Shown here: one piece after another, positions 33,388 through 42,391 of the stretch | How the letters are laid out: the number at the start of each line of letters is the position of its first letter | Numbering within the stretch: the stretch's first letter is position 1 | Assembly (NCBI GenBank): GCA_963792675.1 | Contig: CAWBWT010000002.1 | Location: forward strand, 1,426,001-1,490,000 | Length of the DNA stretch: 64,000 nucleotides | Source: JBBROS01 sp963792675 | Lineage (GTDB): Bacteria > Pseudomonadota > Alphaproteobacteria > Acetobacterales > Acetobacteraceae | Reading direction: 5' to 3' | Notes under the pieces: generated by a model | Databases searched by the model: none | Told to the model about the DNA's origin: nothing | What the model saw: only the letters and a program-made list of their open reading frames with translations | Position numbers and translations under genes: made by a program

Positions 33388-34740
33388 TCAGAAGCCGAGC
33401 ACGAAATCGGCGGCCAGCGTAACGGCGCCGCGGTCGTTGCCGTCGCCGTAGGGCTTCGAGTTGTTCAGCGCCCGGTCGTAGCGGATCTCGGGGCGGATCA
33501 GCGCCGTGCTGAGCACCGGCGGCAGCCAGCCCGGCTTGTAGGTCACGCCGAGGGTGAACTCGGAGTAGGTCGTCGGCTTGCTGGCGGTATAGAAGCGCGA
33601 GAACACGCCGCGCTGCAGGTTGATGAAGTCGCGGTCGCCGACCGGGCTGGCGACGAAGAAGTTGTTGTTGTCGCGGAACACCTCCGCGCGTCCGTTCAGC
33701 GTCAGCGTGTCGCTCAGGGCATAGGCGGCATAGCCGGCGATGCCGTAAGCCTCGGCGTTGAAGCCATCGTCCTTCACGTAGTTCAGCTCGGCCGACAGGG
33801 TGAGCTTGTCGGTTGCCTTGTAGGTGACGGCGACGTCGTTGAAGTAACGCAGCGCGTCGTTGGCGAACGGCGTGTTCCGCTTGCTGTTCTCCGGTCCGAT
33901 ATGGGTCAGCGCCAGCACCGTCAGGCGGCCGTCGAGGAAATTCAGCCCGAAGCCGGCAATGCCGCCCGGGCGGTTGTTGTTGTCGCCGGCGCCGTAGGCG
34001 AGCCAGGTATTGGTGCCGGTGTCGATGCCGAAATAGACGTCGAGCAGGTCCGACACGTGCGACGTCGTCAACACGCCGGTGTGCTTGAACGGCAGCCCGT
34101 AGTTGAAGATGTAGCTGTGCGAGTAGAACGGGTTGGGCTTGGGGTCGATCACCTCGAGCCCGAGCGGCGTCGGATACAATCCGGCCTTGATGTCCATGCC
34201 GTTTGCAAACAGCTGCGGGATGCGGGCCGAAACGTTGGCCTCGATCAGGGCGATCTGGTTGCGGTCGTGGATCAGCTGATCGAATAGGCCGAGCGTCTGG
34301 TAGATGCGGCTGTCGGAGCCGTACATCGCTTGCAGCTTGAAGCCGACATCGACGCTGGTGGCCTTCGGGTCCACCGCACGGGACACGGTGAACAGCGCCT
34401 GGTTGAGCACCGGGCGGTTCGCATTATCGGTGGTCAGGCTGCCGAAGTTGCGGTGCCGGTCGGGATCTTGCGGGTTGACCGTGATGCCGCCCTCCACCTG
34501 CACGCCGAAGGTGATGCTGCTGGCCCATTCCTTGAAATTGGCCGGCGGCACGTAAGGCTTCTCGTCCGGGGCAGTGGCCGGATTGCCCGGTGACGTCGCT
34601 TGGGGCGAAGGCGCCTGGGCCGACGGACTCGGCTGTTGCGACCGGGCCGGCACGGCGGCCGCAAGGGCCGCGGTGGCGAACGCGAGGGTGCGCCCGAGGC
34701 GGGCTGAACGGCGGGATGGGATCGGGGGCGCATTGTGCAT
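33388..34740 (-). CDS. Outer-membrane beta-barrel porin
   Basis: From ATG 34740 (GGAAAGA upstream) the protein has 450 residues, with a signal peptide ending near ARSQQP and a Pro/Ser/Gln-rich spacer. The rest alternates hydrophobic and polar residues in strands typical of a large outer-membrane barrel (ITFGVQVEGGITVNPQDPD, VDVGFKLQAMYG, LTLSAELNYV, FTLGVTYKPG) and ends in the C-terminal Phe (VTLAADFVLGF) required for BAM insertion. It matches the outer-membrane beta-barrel (BBP2-like) porins found next to nitrogen genes in Acetobacteraceae. Substrate unknown; the context suggests nitrogen-source uptake. The upstream 34830-34900 stretch is AT-rich and likely holds its promoter. Confidence 0.82.
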   Translation of the reverse strand: MHNAPPIPSRRSARLGRTLAFATAALAAAVPARSQQPSPSAQAPSPQATSPGNPATAPDEKPYVPPANFKEWASSITFGVQVEGGITVNPQDPDRHRNFGSLTTDNANRPVLNQALFTVSRAVDPKATSVDVGFKLQAMYGSDSRIYQTLGLFDQLIHDRNQIALIEANVSARIPQLFANGMDIKAGLYPTPLGLEVIDPKPNPFYSHSYIFNYGLPFKHTGVLTTSHVSDLLDVYFGIDTGTNTWLAYGAGDNNNRPGGIAGFGLNFLDGRLTVLALTHIGPENSKRNTPFANDALRYFNDVAVTYKATDKLTLSAELNYVKDDGFNAEAYGIAGYAAYALSDTLTLNGRAEVFRDNNNFFVASPVGDRDFINLQRGVFSRFYTASKPTTYSEFTLGVTYKPGWLPPVLSTALIRPEIRYDRALNNSKPYGDGNDRGAVTLAADFVLGF

Positions 34741-34927
34741 GCGCGAAGTCTTTCCACGCCGCACGGCCGATCTCAATTCGTATCCATGTTCTGAGACGGG
34801 CACCGCTTGTCATTGAGGCTCAATGTGACCGTTAAGCAACAATACAAGCAAGTTTCGCTCAATATTTAACCAAATGCTTCCATTTGTGACAGTCTTTGAC
34901 GCGCGGATAGGCGATCACCAAACAACA

Positions 34928-34954
34928 AACCCGGGCTCTCAATGAGCCCGGGTT
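34928..34954 (-). terminator. Intrinsic terminator of glnA
   Basis: AACCCGGGCTC (34928-34938) and GAGCCCGGGTT (34944-34954) form a perfect 11-bp stem with a 5-nt loop, followed on the minus strand by the T-rich TGTTGTTT. It lies about 35 bp after the glnA stop and separates it from the porin promoter region. Confidence 0.85.
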
Positions 34955-34989
34955 GTTTCGCAAACGCCCGAAATTAGGCGGATCCGAAA

Positions 34990-36411
34990 TTAGGCGGAGT
35001 AATACATCTCAAACTCGACCGGGTGCGGCGTATGCTCGAAGCGATACACCTCGGTCCACTTCAGCTCGATGTAGCTCTGGATCTGCTCCTCGCTGAACAC
35101 GTCGCCGGCCAGCAGAAAGCTATGGTCGGCTTCGAGCGCGCCGAGCGCCTCGCGCAGGCTGCCGCAGACGGTCGGGATGCCCTTCAGCTCCTCGGGCGGC
35201 AGGTCGTAGAGGTCCTTGTCCATGGGGTCGCCGGGGTGGATCTTGTTCTTGATCCCATCGATCCCCGCCATCAGCAACGCCGTGTAGGCGAGGTAGGGGT
35301 TGGCGGTGGCGTCGGGGAAGCGCACTTCCACTCGCTTGGCCTTCGGGCTGGTGGTGTAGGGGATGCGGCACGACGCCGAGCGGTTGCGCGCCGAGTAGGC
35401 CAGCAGCACCGGCGCCTCGAACCCGGGGATCAGCCGCTTGTAGCTGTTGGTGCTCGGATTGGTGAAAGCGTTGCAGGCCTTGGCATGCTTGATGATGCCG
35501 CCGATGAAATAAAGGCAGGTCTCGGATAGGTCGGCATAGCCGTTGCCGGCGAATAGCGGCTTGCCGGCGTTCCAGATCGACAAGTGGGTGTGCATGCCCG
35601 AGCCGTTGTCGCCGTAGATCGGCTTGGGCATGAACGTCGCGGTCTTGCCGTAGCTGTGGGCGACGTTGTGCACGCAATACTTATAAATCTGCATCTGGTC
35701 GGCCATCGTCAGCAGCGTGCCGAACTTGGTGCCGAGCTCGTGCTGGCTTTGCGCCACCTCGTGATGATGCTTCTCGATCGGCAAGCCCATCTCGCCCATG
35801 CTGCTGAGCATCTCGGCGCGCAGGTCGCTCTCGCTATCGACCGGCGGCACCGGAAAGTAGCCGCCCTTGACCGAGGGGCGGTGGCCCATGTTGCCTTCGG
35901 GGTAGTCCTTCAGGTTCGAGCCCGGCCCCTCGACGCTGTCGATCTGGACGGAGGAGAAGTTGGGCCCGGTGCCGAAACGGACGCTGTCGAACACGAAGAA
36001 CTCGGCCTCGGCGCCGACCATCACGGTGTCGCCGATGCCGGACGCGGTCACGTAGGCCATCGCCTTCTTGGCGGTGCTGCGCGGGTCGCGGGCGTAGGGC
36101 TGGCCGGTGCTGGGCTCGAAGATGTCGCAGAACAGGATCAGGCTGGGCTTGGCGGCGAACGGGTCCATAACGGCGGTCGACGCGTCCGGCATCAGGATCA
36201 TGTCGCTTTCGTTGATCGCCTTCCAGCCAGCGATCGACGAGCCGTCGAACATGATGCCGTCTTTGAACGCGTCCTCGTGGATCGTGGACACGTGCTGGGC
36301 GGTGTGCTGCCACTTGCCGCGCGGGTCGGTGAACCGCAGGTCCACGTATTCGACGCTGTTCTCGTTGATCATTTCGAGAACCTTGGCGACGTCGCTCTCG
36401 TTATCGCTCAT
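34990..36411 (-). CDS. glnA: Glutamine synthetase type I, GlnA
   Basis: From ATG 36411 (MSDNESDVAKVLEMINENSV) the protein has 473 residues. Motifs: GSS in FDGSSIAGWK, metal/ATP ligands VGAEAEFFVFD and HHHEVAQSQHE, the GDNGSGMHTH loop, NPYLAYTALLMAG, and the adenylylation Tyr in DLYDLPPEE near residue 398. It makes glutamine from glutamate, ammonia and ATP, and is inactivated by GlnE adenylylation. It follows glnB in the usual alphaproteobacterial glnBA order with about 165 bp between. A strong terminator ends it. Confidence 0.97.
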   Translation of the reverse strand: MSDNESDVAKVLEMINENSVEYVDLRFTDPRGKWQHTAQHVSTIHEDAFKDGIMFDGSSIAGWKAINESDMILMPDASTAVMDPFAAKPSLILFCDIFEPSTGQPYARDPRSTAKKAMAYVTASGIGDTVMVGAEAEFFVFDSVRFGTGPNFSSVQIDSVEGPGSNLKDYPEGNMGHRPSVKGGYFPVPPVDSESDLRAEMLSSMGEMGLPIEKHHHEVAQSQHELGTKFGTLLTMADQMQIYKYCVHNVAHSYGKTATFMPKPIYGDNGSGMHTHLSIWNAGKPLFAGNGYADLSETCLYFIGGIIKHAKACNAFTNPSTNSYKRLIPGFEAPVLLAYSARNRSASCRIPYTTSPKAKRVEVRFPDATANPYLAYTALLMAGIDGIKNKIHPGDPMDKDLYDLPPEELKGIPTVCGSLREALGALEADHSFLLAGDVFSEEQIQSYIELKWTEVYRFEHTPHPVEFEMYYSA

Positions 36412-36575
36412 CCTGTCCTTGTTCCTTCCTTGATAGTGGCTTGTGCCCGGCCCGCCCGGTGCGGCGCCGTCGCACAGACCCCCAAACACGCCGGCCGCGG
36501 CCGGTCATCCCTGATCGCGGCCCGTCACATCGCCCGGCCGCCGCGCTCCGTCAATCTTGCCTCGTATCGGTCGGC

Positions 36576-36915
36576 TCAAATTGCATCGTGGCCGCGCTCG
36601 CCGGTGCGGATGCGGATCACCTCGTCGACCGGTACTGACGAAGATCTTGCCGTCGCCGATGCGCCCCGTCCGCGCCGCATTGCTGATCGCCTCGACTGCA
36701 CGTTCCACCAGGTCGTCGTCGCACACGACCTCGAGCTTCACCTTCGGCAGGAAATCCACCACATACTCAGCGCCGCGATACAGCTCGGTGTGGCCCTTCT
36801 GGCGTCCGAACCCCTTGGCCTCCACCACCGTGATGCCTTGCAGCCCGACTTCGTGCAGCGCCTCCTTCACCTCGTCCAACTTGAATGGTTTGATGATCGC
36901 CTCGATCTTCTTCAT
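36576..36915 (-). pseudogene. glnB: P-II protein GlnB, C-terminus frameshifted as sequenced
   Basis: ATG 36915 opens MKKIEAIIKPFKLDEVKEAL with T-loop YRGAEYVVDF and B-loop TGRIGDGKIFV. After FVS the frame drifts into a non-homologous Arg-rich tail. Deleting one base at 36633 restores PVDEVIRIRTGERGHDAI and a stop at 36576-36578, giving a normal 112-residue P-II. As sequenced the protein would keep residues 1-95 and then run on to 36505. GlnB relays 2-oxoglutarate/ATP status to NtrB, GlnE and others, and is next to glnA here. Sequencing error is the likely cause. Confidence 0.85.
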
Positions 36916-36992
36916 GCCCGTCACGTCGGCCGCAGCCGACATCCTCCCCATGTGGCGTGGCCGCCCCATGACATGGACGGCAGCCAAGGTTT

Positions 36993-37007
36993 GCACGCGC
37001 CGTGCCA
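36993..37007 (-). promoter_or_regulatory. Sigma-54-like promoter upstream of glnB
   Basis: On the minus strand the sequence TGGCACG-GCGC-GTGC has the -24 GG and -12 GC ten bases apart, matching the RpoN consensus TGGCACG-N4-TTGC except for one base. It ends about 78 bp upstream of the glnB ATG. glnBA operons in alphaproteobacteria are commonly NtrC/RpoN dependent, so the position fits. NtrC sites were not located with confidence. Confidence 0.6.
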
Positions 37008-37176
37008 CGCCGCAAATGACCCGGCCGCCCGGTCCGGCGTCGCGGGGCGCTGGGCAAGCGCTGGGCAAACCTGCCCGCCAGAAAGGCACACAGGGAGGCA
37101 CGTGCCGCTTCGGTTGAACCCGGGCGGGGGTTTGACCATAGTGGATGCTCCGCCGCACCCCTCCGGAGTTTCCGCG

Positions 37177-38361
37177 TTGAAGCCCGTCAACCGCCTGCTG
37201 TCCGCCACCGGCACGACCATCTTCACCGTCATGTCGGCGCTCGCGACCCGGCACGGCTCGATTAACCTCGGCCAAGGCTTCCCCGACACCGACGGCCCCG
37301 CCGACGTGCTGAAGGCGGCCGCCGATGCGTTGCACGACGGGCGCAACCAATACCCGCCACTGACTGGCGTGCCCGAGCTGCGCGAGGCGGTGTCCGCCGC
37401 CAATCGCCGCTTCTACGGCATCGAGGCGGACCCCACGACCGAGATCGTCGTCACCTCCGGCGCGACCGAGGCGATCACCGCCAGCCTGATGGCGCTGCTC
37501 GACCCCGGCGACGAGGTCGTGGTGATCGAGCCGCTCTACGACACGTATCTGCCGGTGATCCGCATGCTCGGCGCCGTGCCCCGGATCGTCCGCCTGCTGC
37601 CACCCAAGTGGGAGCTGCCGCGGGCCGAGCTGACTGCGGCGTTCGGGCCGCGCACCAAGGCGATCCTGCTGAACACGCCGATGAACCCCACCGGCAAGGT
37701 TTTTACAAATGCCGAACTGGCGTTCATCGCCGATTTGGTCGCCAAGCACGACTGCTACGCCGTCTGCGACGAGGTCTACGAGCACCTGACCTATGACGGC
37801 TGGCGGCACGTGCCGCTGATGACGCTGCCGGGAATGCGCGAGCGCTGCCTGCGGGTCGGTTCGGCCGGCAAGACCTTCTCGTTGACCGGCTGGAAGGTCG
37901 GCTACATCACCGCGCCGATGGCGCTGGCGGCGGTCGCGGCCAAAGCGCACCAGAACCTCACCTTCACCACGCCGCCCAATTTGCAGCGCGCGGTGGCGGT
38001 GGGGCTGGCCAAGGACGACGCCTATTTCGCCGGGCTCGCAAGCGGGCTGGCGGCCAAGCGGGACCGCCTCTCGGCCGGGCTCGCCGCGTTGGGCTTCGGC
38101 GTGCTGCCGGCGATGGGCAGCTACTTCGTCACCGCCGATTTCTCGCCGCTCGGCTTTGCCGGCGACGACGTGGCGTTCTGCCGACACATCACCGAGGCGG
38201 CCGGCGTCACCGCGATCCCGGTCAGCGCCTTTTACGAGCAGGAGCCGCCGACCCACTACGCCCGCTTCGCCTTCTGCAAGCGCGAAGCGGTGCTGGACGA
38301 GGCGCTGGCCCGGCTCGGCACCTGGGCGGCAGCACGCGCCGAGCACCGCGCCGCTGGCTGA
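37177..38361 (+). CDS. Class I/II PLP aminotransferase (methionine/kynurenine-aminotransferase-like)
   Basis: The preferred start is TTG 37177, which has CCGGAG at eight bases; an upstream GTG at 37141 lacks a site. The 394-residue protein shows NLGQGFPDTDGP near 30, SGATEAI near 94, NTPMNPTGKVF near 166, the CDEVYEHL Asp near 198, and Schiff-base K232 in GSAGKTFSLTGWKVGY. This pattern is that of the YbdL/kynurenine-aminotransferase branch of aspartate aminotransferase fold-type I. It is convergent with nothing nearby and leads to the PEP carboxylase-like gene, separated by GC-rich dyads. Confidence 0.88.
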   Translation: MKPVNRLLSATGTTIFTVMSALATRHGSINLGQGFPDTDGPADVLKAAADALHDGRNQYPPLTGVPELREAVSAANRRFYGIEADPTTEIVVTSGATEAITASLMALLDPGDEVVVIEPLYDTYLPVIRMLGAVPRIVRLLPPKWELPRAELTAAFGPRTKAILLNTPMNPTGKVFTNAELAFIADLVAKHDCYAVCDEVYEHLTYDGWRHVPLMTLPGMRERCLRVGSAGKTFSLTGWKVGYITAPMALAAVAAKAHQNLTFTTPPNLQRAVAVGLAKDDAYFAGLASGLAAKRDRLSAGLAALGFGVLPAMGSYFVTADFSPLGFAGDDVAFCRHITEAAGVTAIPVSAFYEQEPPTHYARFAFCKREAVLDEALARLGTWAAARAEHRAAG

Positions 38362-38379
38362 CCGCCAACGATCGCGGGT

Positions 38380-38398
38380 CCGGGGGCGCCGCCCCCGG
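38380..38398. terminator. GC-rich hairpin after the aminotransferase gene
   Basis: CCGGGGGC (38380-38387) and GCCCCCGG (38391-38398) form an 8-bp stem around a 3-nt loop, shortly after the aminotransferase stop at 38361. It is followed by another related GGGGCAGCGCCC stretch. No T-run. It is one of the recurrent dyads in this window. Confidence 0.5.
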
Positions 38399-38451
38399 CG
38401 GGTCCGGGGCAGCGCCCTGGCCTCGGTCCGCTTCTTGCGTAGCGGCACCGA

Positions 38452-41253
38452 GTGAGCCCGCACCCGCCCAAACCCCGCCCCGCCCCGGCCGAGGCCGCCG
38501 CCGACCTGCTGGAGCTGATCGCGGCCGCTCGCGCCGGCGCCCGCGAGGACCCGTTCGGCAACCCGGTGCTGGCCGCCGCCCTCGCCATCAGCCGCCGCAT
38601 TGACGACGGCCGGCTCGACGACGCCGCACTCGGCGCGATCGTCGCCGTGCTGCGCGACGCCGCGGCCACCGACCGCGCCGAGCGCCTGGCCGCCTATGTC
38701 GGCGGCACCGACCCGGCCCGATCTCGCGCCGCGATGGTCGCGCTCGCCGAACGGCAGATCCGCCCCGACCCCGAGGACAGCCCGCTGCCGCTGCGCGCCA
38801 TCCGCGCCGCGATCGAGCGGCCGCGCTATGCCTGCGTCTTCACCGCCCACCCGACCTTCGCCGCGTCGCCGGCCGCCTACGCCGCCATCGCCGATGCGGC
38901 CAGCGGCGGCAGCGCGACGCCGCCGGCCGGCTCGCACCGCCCGCACAAGCCGACCCTCGAGGAGGAATTCGATGCGGCGCTGGTTGCCATCGGCCACGGC
39001 CGCGACGCCATCGACGCGCTGTGCGGCGCCCTGCTCGACGCCGCTCGCGCCGCCTTCCCGCAGACCTGGACCGGGCTCGACCCGGCCCCCGTCATCCTCG
39101 CCTCGTGGGTCGGCCTCGACACCGACGGCCGCACCGATATCGGCTGGTGGGACAGCCTGCGCCTGCGCCTCCGCAACAAGCGGGACGGGTTGGCCCGGCT
39201 GGCGGCGAGCATCGACGGCATCCCGTCCGCGCTGACCTTGGCGCATCGCTTGGCCGACGCCCTGGACGCGGTGGACGAGCAGCTATCGCTGGCACCGGCC
39301 GGGCCGACCCCCGACGCGGTCGAGCCGTTCGCGCGCGCCTTGGTCGGTGGCCGCGACCGGGCGCTGCTGTCGCCGGAGCCGCTGCTGCCGCTGTTCGCCG
39401 GCGCCATCGCCGCCGCCGACGCCGATGACCGCCGCCGCCTGTGCATCGCCCGCGCCGGTGCCGTGGCGCACGGCCTCAACCTGACCCATGCGCATGTGCG
39501 GCTGAACTCGGCGCAGCTGCACAACGCCGTCCGCCTGCGGCTCGGCCTCGACGATCCGCCGGCCGACCGCTCCCGCCGCCGCACTTTGCTCGCCGCACTC
39601 GATGCAGCGCTGGCCGAAGCGAAGCCCCAGCCCGTCGACTTCGGCGCGCTGATCGCCGAGCAGTCCTCGGCGATGCGGCTGATGATGCTGGTGGCGCAAA
39701 TTGCCAAGCACGTGGACCGCCACACCCCGGTGCGCTTCCTGGTCGCCGAGACCGAGAGCGGCTACTCGCTGCTGGCCGCGCTATGGCTGGCGCGGGTTTG
39801 CGGCTGCGAACGCCACGTCGAGATCAGCCCGCTGTTCGAGACCCCCGACGCGCTCGAGGGCGGCGTGCGGGTGATCGAGGAGGCACTGCGCTCGCCGCAC
39901 TACCGCGCCTACGTGGGCGCCGTCGGCCGGGTCTGCCTGCAATTCGGCTACTCCGATTCGGGGCGCTACCTCGGCCAGCTGCCGGCCAGCTACCTGGTCG
40001 AGCGCCTCAAGCTGCGCCTGGTCGATGCGCTGGGCCGGCACGGGCTGGGCGATGTCGAGGTGGTGCTGTTCGACACGCACGGCGAAAGCATCGGCCGGGG
40101 CGCGCATCCGGGGTCGCTGGCCGACCGGCTCGCCTACCTGTCGCCGCCGGCCGCCCGGGTCGCGCTGACGCAGGGTGGGTTGCGCATCCGCGAGGAAAGC
40201 AGCTTCCAGGGCGGCGACGGCTACCTGCTGTTCGGCACGCCGGAGCTGGCCTTGGCGACGGTTGCCCGGGTCGCCGAGCATGCCTTCCAGCCGCCGCCGG
40301 CCGAGCAGGACCCGGTGTATGCCGAAAGCGACTTCGCGGCCGGGTTCTTCGCCACCGCCAATGCCGCGATGCAGGCGCTGGTCGAGGACCCCGGCTATGC
40401 CGCCCTGCTCGGCGCGTTCGGCCCGGCGTTGCTCGATCCGTCGGGCTCGCGCCCCAGCGCCCGCCAATCCGATGCCGGCGGCCCGGCCGCCATCCGCCAC
40501 CCGCGGGAGCTGCGCGCCATCCCCAACAACGCGATCCTGCAGCAACTCGGCTGGTGTGCCAACACCATGCACGGGCTCGGCGTCGCGGCCGACCGCGAGC
40601 CGGACCTGTTCACCGAACTGCGGCAATCGAGCCCGCGCTTCCGCCGGGCGCTGGACCTCGCGGTGCATGCCGCGCGCCATTCCGACCTCGACGTGCTGCG
40701 CGCCACCGTCTCCATCCTCGACCCCGGCTCCTGGCTCGACCGCGCCGCCTACGCGACGTTGCCGGGGCGCGCCGGCCATCTGGCCGAGGTGGCGGCGGCG
40801 CTGGAGGCGCTCGGCCTGTGGTCGCCGGTGCAGGCGACCGTGCGGCATGCCCAGGCCGACCAGGTCAGGCTGCGCCGCGCCTGGCCCGATTTGCCGCGCA
40901 TGGCCGACCGCGAGGCGTTGCTGCATGCCATGCGCCTGGCGGTGATCGGCCGGCTCTGGCTGCTGGCGACCGAGGTCCCGGATTTCTCCCCGCGCCATAA
41001 CCTGACGCCCGAAACACTGCGCGCCCGGCTGCTGCGGCTCGACGTGCCGGCCGCCGTCGACCTGCTGGCCCAGGTGTTTCCGCGCGAGGCCGCGTCGGGG
41101 GCGCCGCGCGATTACGGCGAGCCGGGGCTGCGCACGGCCGGGTCGTCCTATGCCAACGAGCACGACCGGCTGTTCGAGCCGATGCGCCGGCTGTTCGACG
41201 TGACGCGGGAGATCACCGTCGCGCTGTCGCATGAAATCGGCGCGTTCGGGTAG
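38452..41253 (+). CDS. Divergent phosphoenolpyruvate carboxylase-like protein
   Basis: GTG 38452 starts a 933-residue protein. The region FTAHPT with H133 matches the catalytic His motif of PEP carboxylase, SPLFETPDAL and GYSDS match the metal-ligand Glu and Asp, and ELRAIPNNAILQQLGWCANT and GESIGRG correspond to later conserved blocks. However the lysine after GYSDS is Arg (GYSDSGR), and the HGRGGxxGRGG loop reads FDTHGESIGRGAHPG, losing an Arg and Gly. PEPC makes oxaloacetate from PEP and bicarbonate as an anaplerotic step. The changes suggest a distant subgroup with altered kinetics or another role. Confidence 0.68.
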   Translation: MSPHPPKPRPAPAEAAADLLELIAAARAGAREDPFGNPVLAAALAISRRIDDGRLDDAALGAIVAVLRDAAATDRAERLAAYVGGTDPARSRAAMVALAERQIRPDPEDSPLPLRAIRAAIERPRYACVFTAHPTFAASPAAYAAIADAASGGSATPPAGSHRPHKPTLEEEFDAALVAIGHGRDAIDALCGALLDAARAAFPQTWTGLDPAPVILASWVGLDTDGRTDIGWWDSLRLRLRNKRDGLARLAASIDGIPSALTLAHRLADALDAVDEQLSLAPAGPTPDAVEPFARALVGGRDRALLSPEPLLPLFAGAIAAADADDRRRLCIARAGAVAHGLNLTHAHVRLNSAQLHNAVRLRLGLDDPPADRSRRRTLLAALDAALAEAKPQPVDFGALIAEQSSAMRLMMLVAQIAKHVDRHTPVRFLVAETESGYSLLAALWLARVCGCERHVEISPLFETPDALEGGVRVIEEALRSPHYRAYVGAVGRVCLQFGYSDSGRYLGQLPASYLVERLKLRLVDALGRHGLGDVEVVLFDTHGESIGRGAHPGSLADRLAYLSPPAARVALTQGGLRIREESSFQGGDGYLLFGTPELALATVARVAEHAFQPPPAEQDPVYAESDFAAGFFATANAAMQALVEDPGYAALLGAFGPALLDPSGSRPSARQSDAGGPAAIRHPRELRAIPNNAILQQLGWCANTMHGLGVAADREPDLFTELRQSSPRFRRALDLAVHAARHSDLDVLRATVSILDPGSWLDRAAYATLPGRAGHLAEVAAALEALGLWSPVQATVRHAQADQVRLRRAWPDLPRMADREALLHAMRLAVIGRLWLLATEVPDFSPRHNLTPETLRARLLRLDVPAAVDLLAQVFPREAASGAPRDYGEPGLRTAGSSYANEHDRLFEPMRRLFDVTREITVALSHEIGAFG

Positions 41254-41265
41254 GCACCCGTCCGG

Positions 41266-42336
41266 TTACGGCAGCAGGCGCTTCGCCTCGTTCCAGACGG
41301 CGGTGGCAATGTCACCGGCCGGTGCGGCACGGGCCAGGGCGGCGGATTGGCCTGCCCAGGCTTGCACGCGGGCCGGATCATTCCCCTTTACGCCGGCGTC
41401 GCGCATGGCGGCCGTCAAGCCGCGCTGCACCGGGTAAGGGGCCGGGGCAGGGGCGTCCGGCGCCGTCGCGGCTTGCACGTATCCGGTGCCCAGGCTGCGT
41501 CCGGCCCGGCCGCTGAACACCCGGCTTACCACCGTCGTTTCCGGCCGCGCCCCGGCCAGCGCGTCCGCCCAGGCCGGCGCGATCTTGGCCTCCGGGCTGC
41601 GCAGGAAGGCGGTGCCGAGCTGCGCCGCCGACGCGCCTAAGGTCAGCGCCGCCGCCACCCCGCGCCCATCGCCGATGCCGCCCGTTGCCACCACCGGCAC
41701 CCGCACCGCATCCACCACCGCGGGCAGCAACGCGAACAGGCCGACCATGCCGGCTTCGGCCGCCGCCGCATCGAAGCAGCCGCGGTGCCCGCCCGCCTCC
41801 ATGCCCTGCGCCACCACCACGTCGGCGCCGGCCGCCTCCGCCGCCAGCGCCTCGGTGACGGTGGAGACGTTGGCGAACCAGGCAATGCCGCGCTGCTTGA
41901 GCCGCGCCACGAACGCCGGCGGGAACAGGCCCATCACCGACGACACCACCGCCGGTGCCGCCTCGAGCAGCGCCTCGCACTGGGCGTCGAAGTCGGGCGG
42001 CACGGCGTCGCCCGCCTCGGGCGGCACCGGCGGGCCCCAATCGGCCAGGAACGCCCGCACCGCACCTTCCCGCTCCGGATCGCGCATCGGTGGTGGGTCC
42101 GGCACCCAGAGGTTCAGGTTGAACCCGCCATTGGTCCCGGCCCGCGCCTCCTGCGCCCAGGCGGCAATAGCCGGCGGCGACAGCAGCAGCGCCCCGCATG
42201 CGCCGAGCCCGCCGGCATTGGCCACCGCGACCGACAGCGACGGCGGGCAGGCGCCGGCCATCGGCGCCAGCAGGATCGGGATGCGCAGCCCGAACCGGTC
42301 GCAGAACGCCTGGGCACGAGCCAATGCGTCGCTCAT
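41266..42336 (-). CDS. Nitronate monooxygenase family FMN enzyme
   Basis: From ATG 42336 (AGAGGGA upstream) the protein has 356 residues with the TIM-barrel FMN fold. Recognisable parts are PILLAPMAGACPPSL at the start, NLWVPDPP, GADVVVAQGMEAGGHRG with the catalytic-type His, VVATGGIGDGRGVAAALTLGASAAQLGTAF at the FMN phosphate site. Nitronate monooxygenases oxidise alkyl nitronates such as propionate 3-nitronate. The GMEAGGH motif is kept. It converges with the PEP carboxylase-like gene, and diverges from an aminotransferase gene. Confidence 0.88.
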   Translation of the reverse strand: MSDALARAQAFCDRFGLRIPILLAPMAGACPPSLSVAVANAGGLGACGALLLSPPAIAAWAQEARAGTNGGFNLNLWVPDPPPMRDPEREGAVRAFLADWGPPVPPEAGDAVPPDFDAQCEALLEAAPAVVSSVMGLFPPAFVARLKQRGIAWFANVSTVTEALAAEAAGADVVVAQGMEAGGHRGCFDAAAAEAGMVGLFALLPAVVDAVRVPVVATGGIGDGRGVAAALTLGASAAQLGTAFLRSPEAKIAPAWADALAGARPETTVVSRVFSGRAGRSLGTGYVQAATAPDAPAPAPYPVQRGLTAAMRDAGVKGNDPARVQAWAGQSAALARAAPAGDIATAVWNEAKRLLP

Positions 42337-42391
42337 CGTTCCCTCTTTCCCCAACGGTGCACTGGGCCGATCATGTCACACGGTCGGCGGA

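Noticed and set aside
34741..34927. Sigma-54 promoter for the porin-glnK-amtB run
   Set aside because: The AT-rich gap has no GG-N10-GC pair matching the -24/-12 consensus on the minus strand; a different promoter type is likely.
36505..39246. 913-residue frame containing the GlnB sequence
   Set aside because: Only the short P-II part is real; the rest is antisense to the aminotransferase and PEP carboxylase-like genes.
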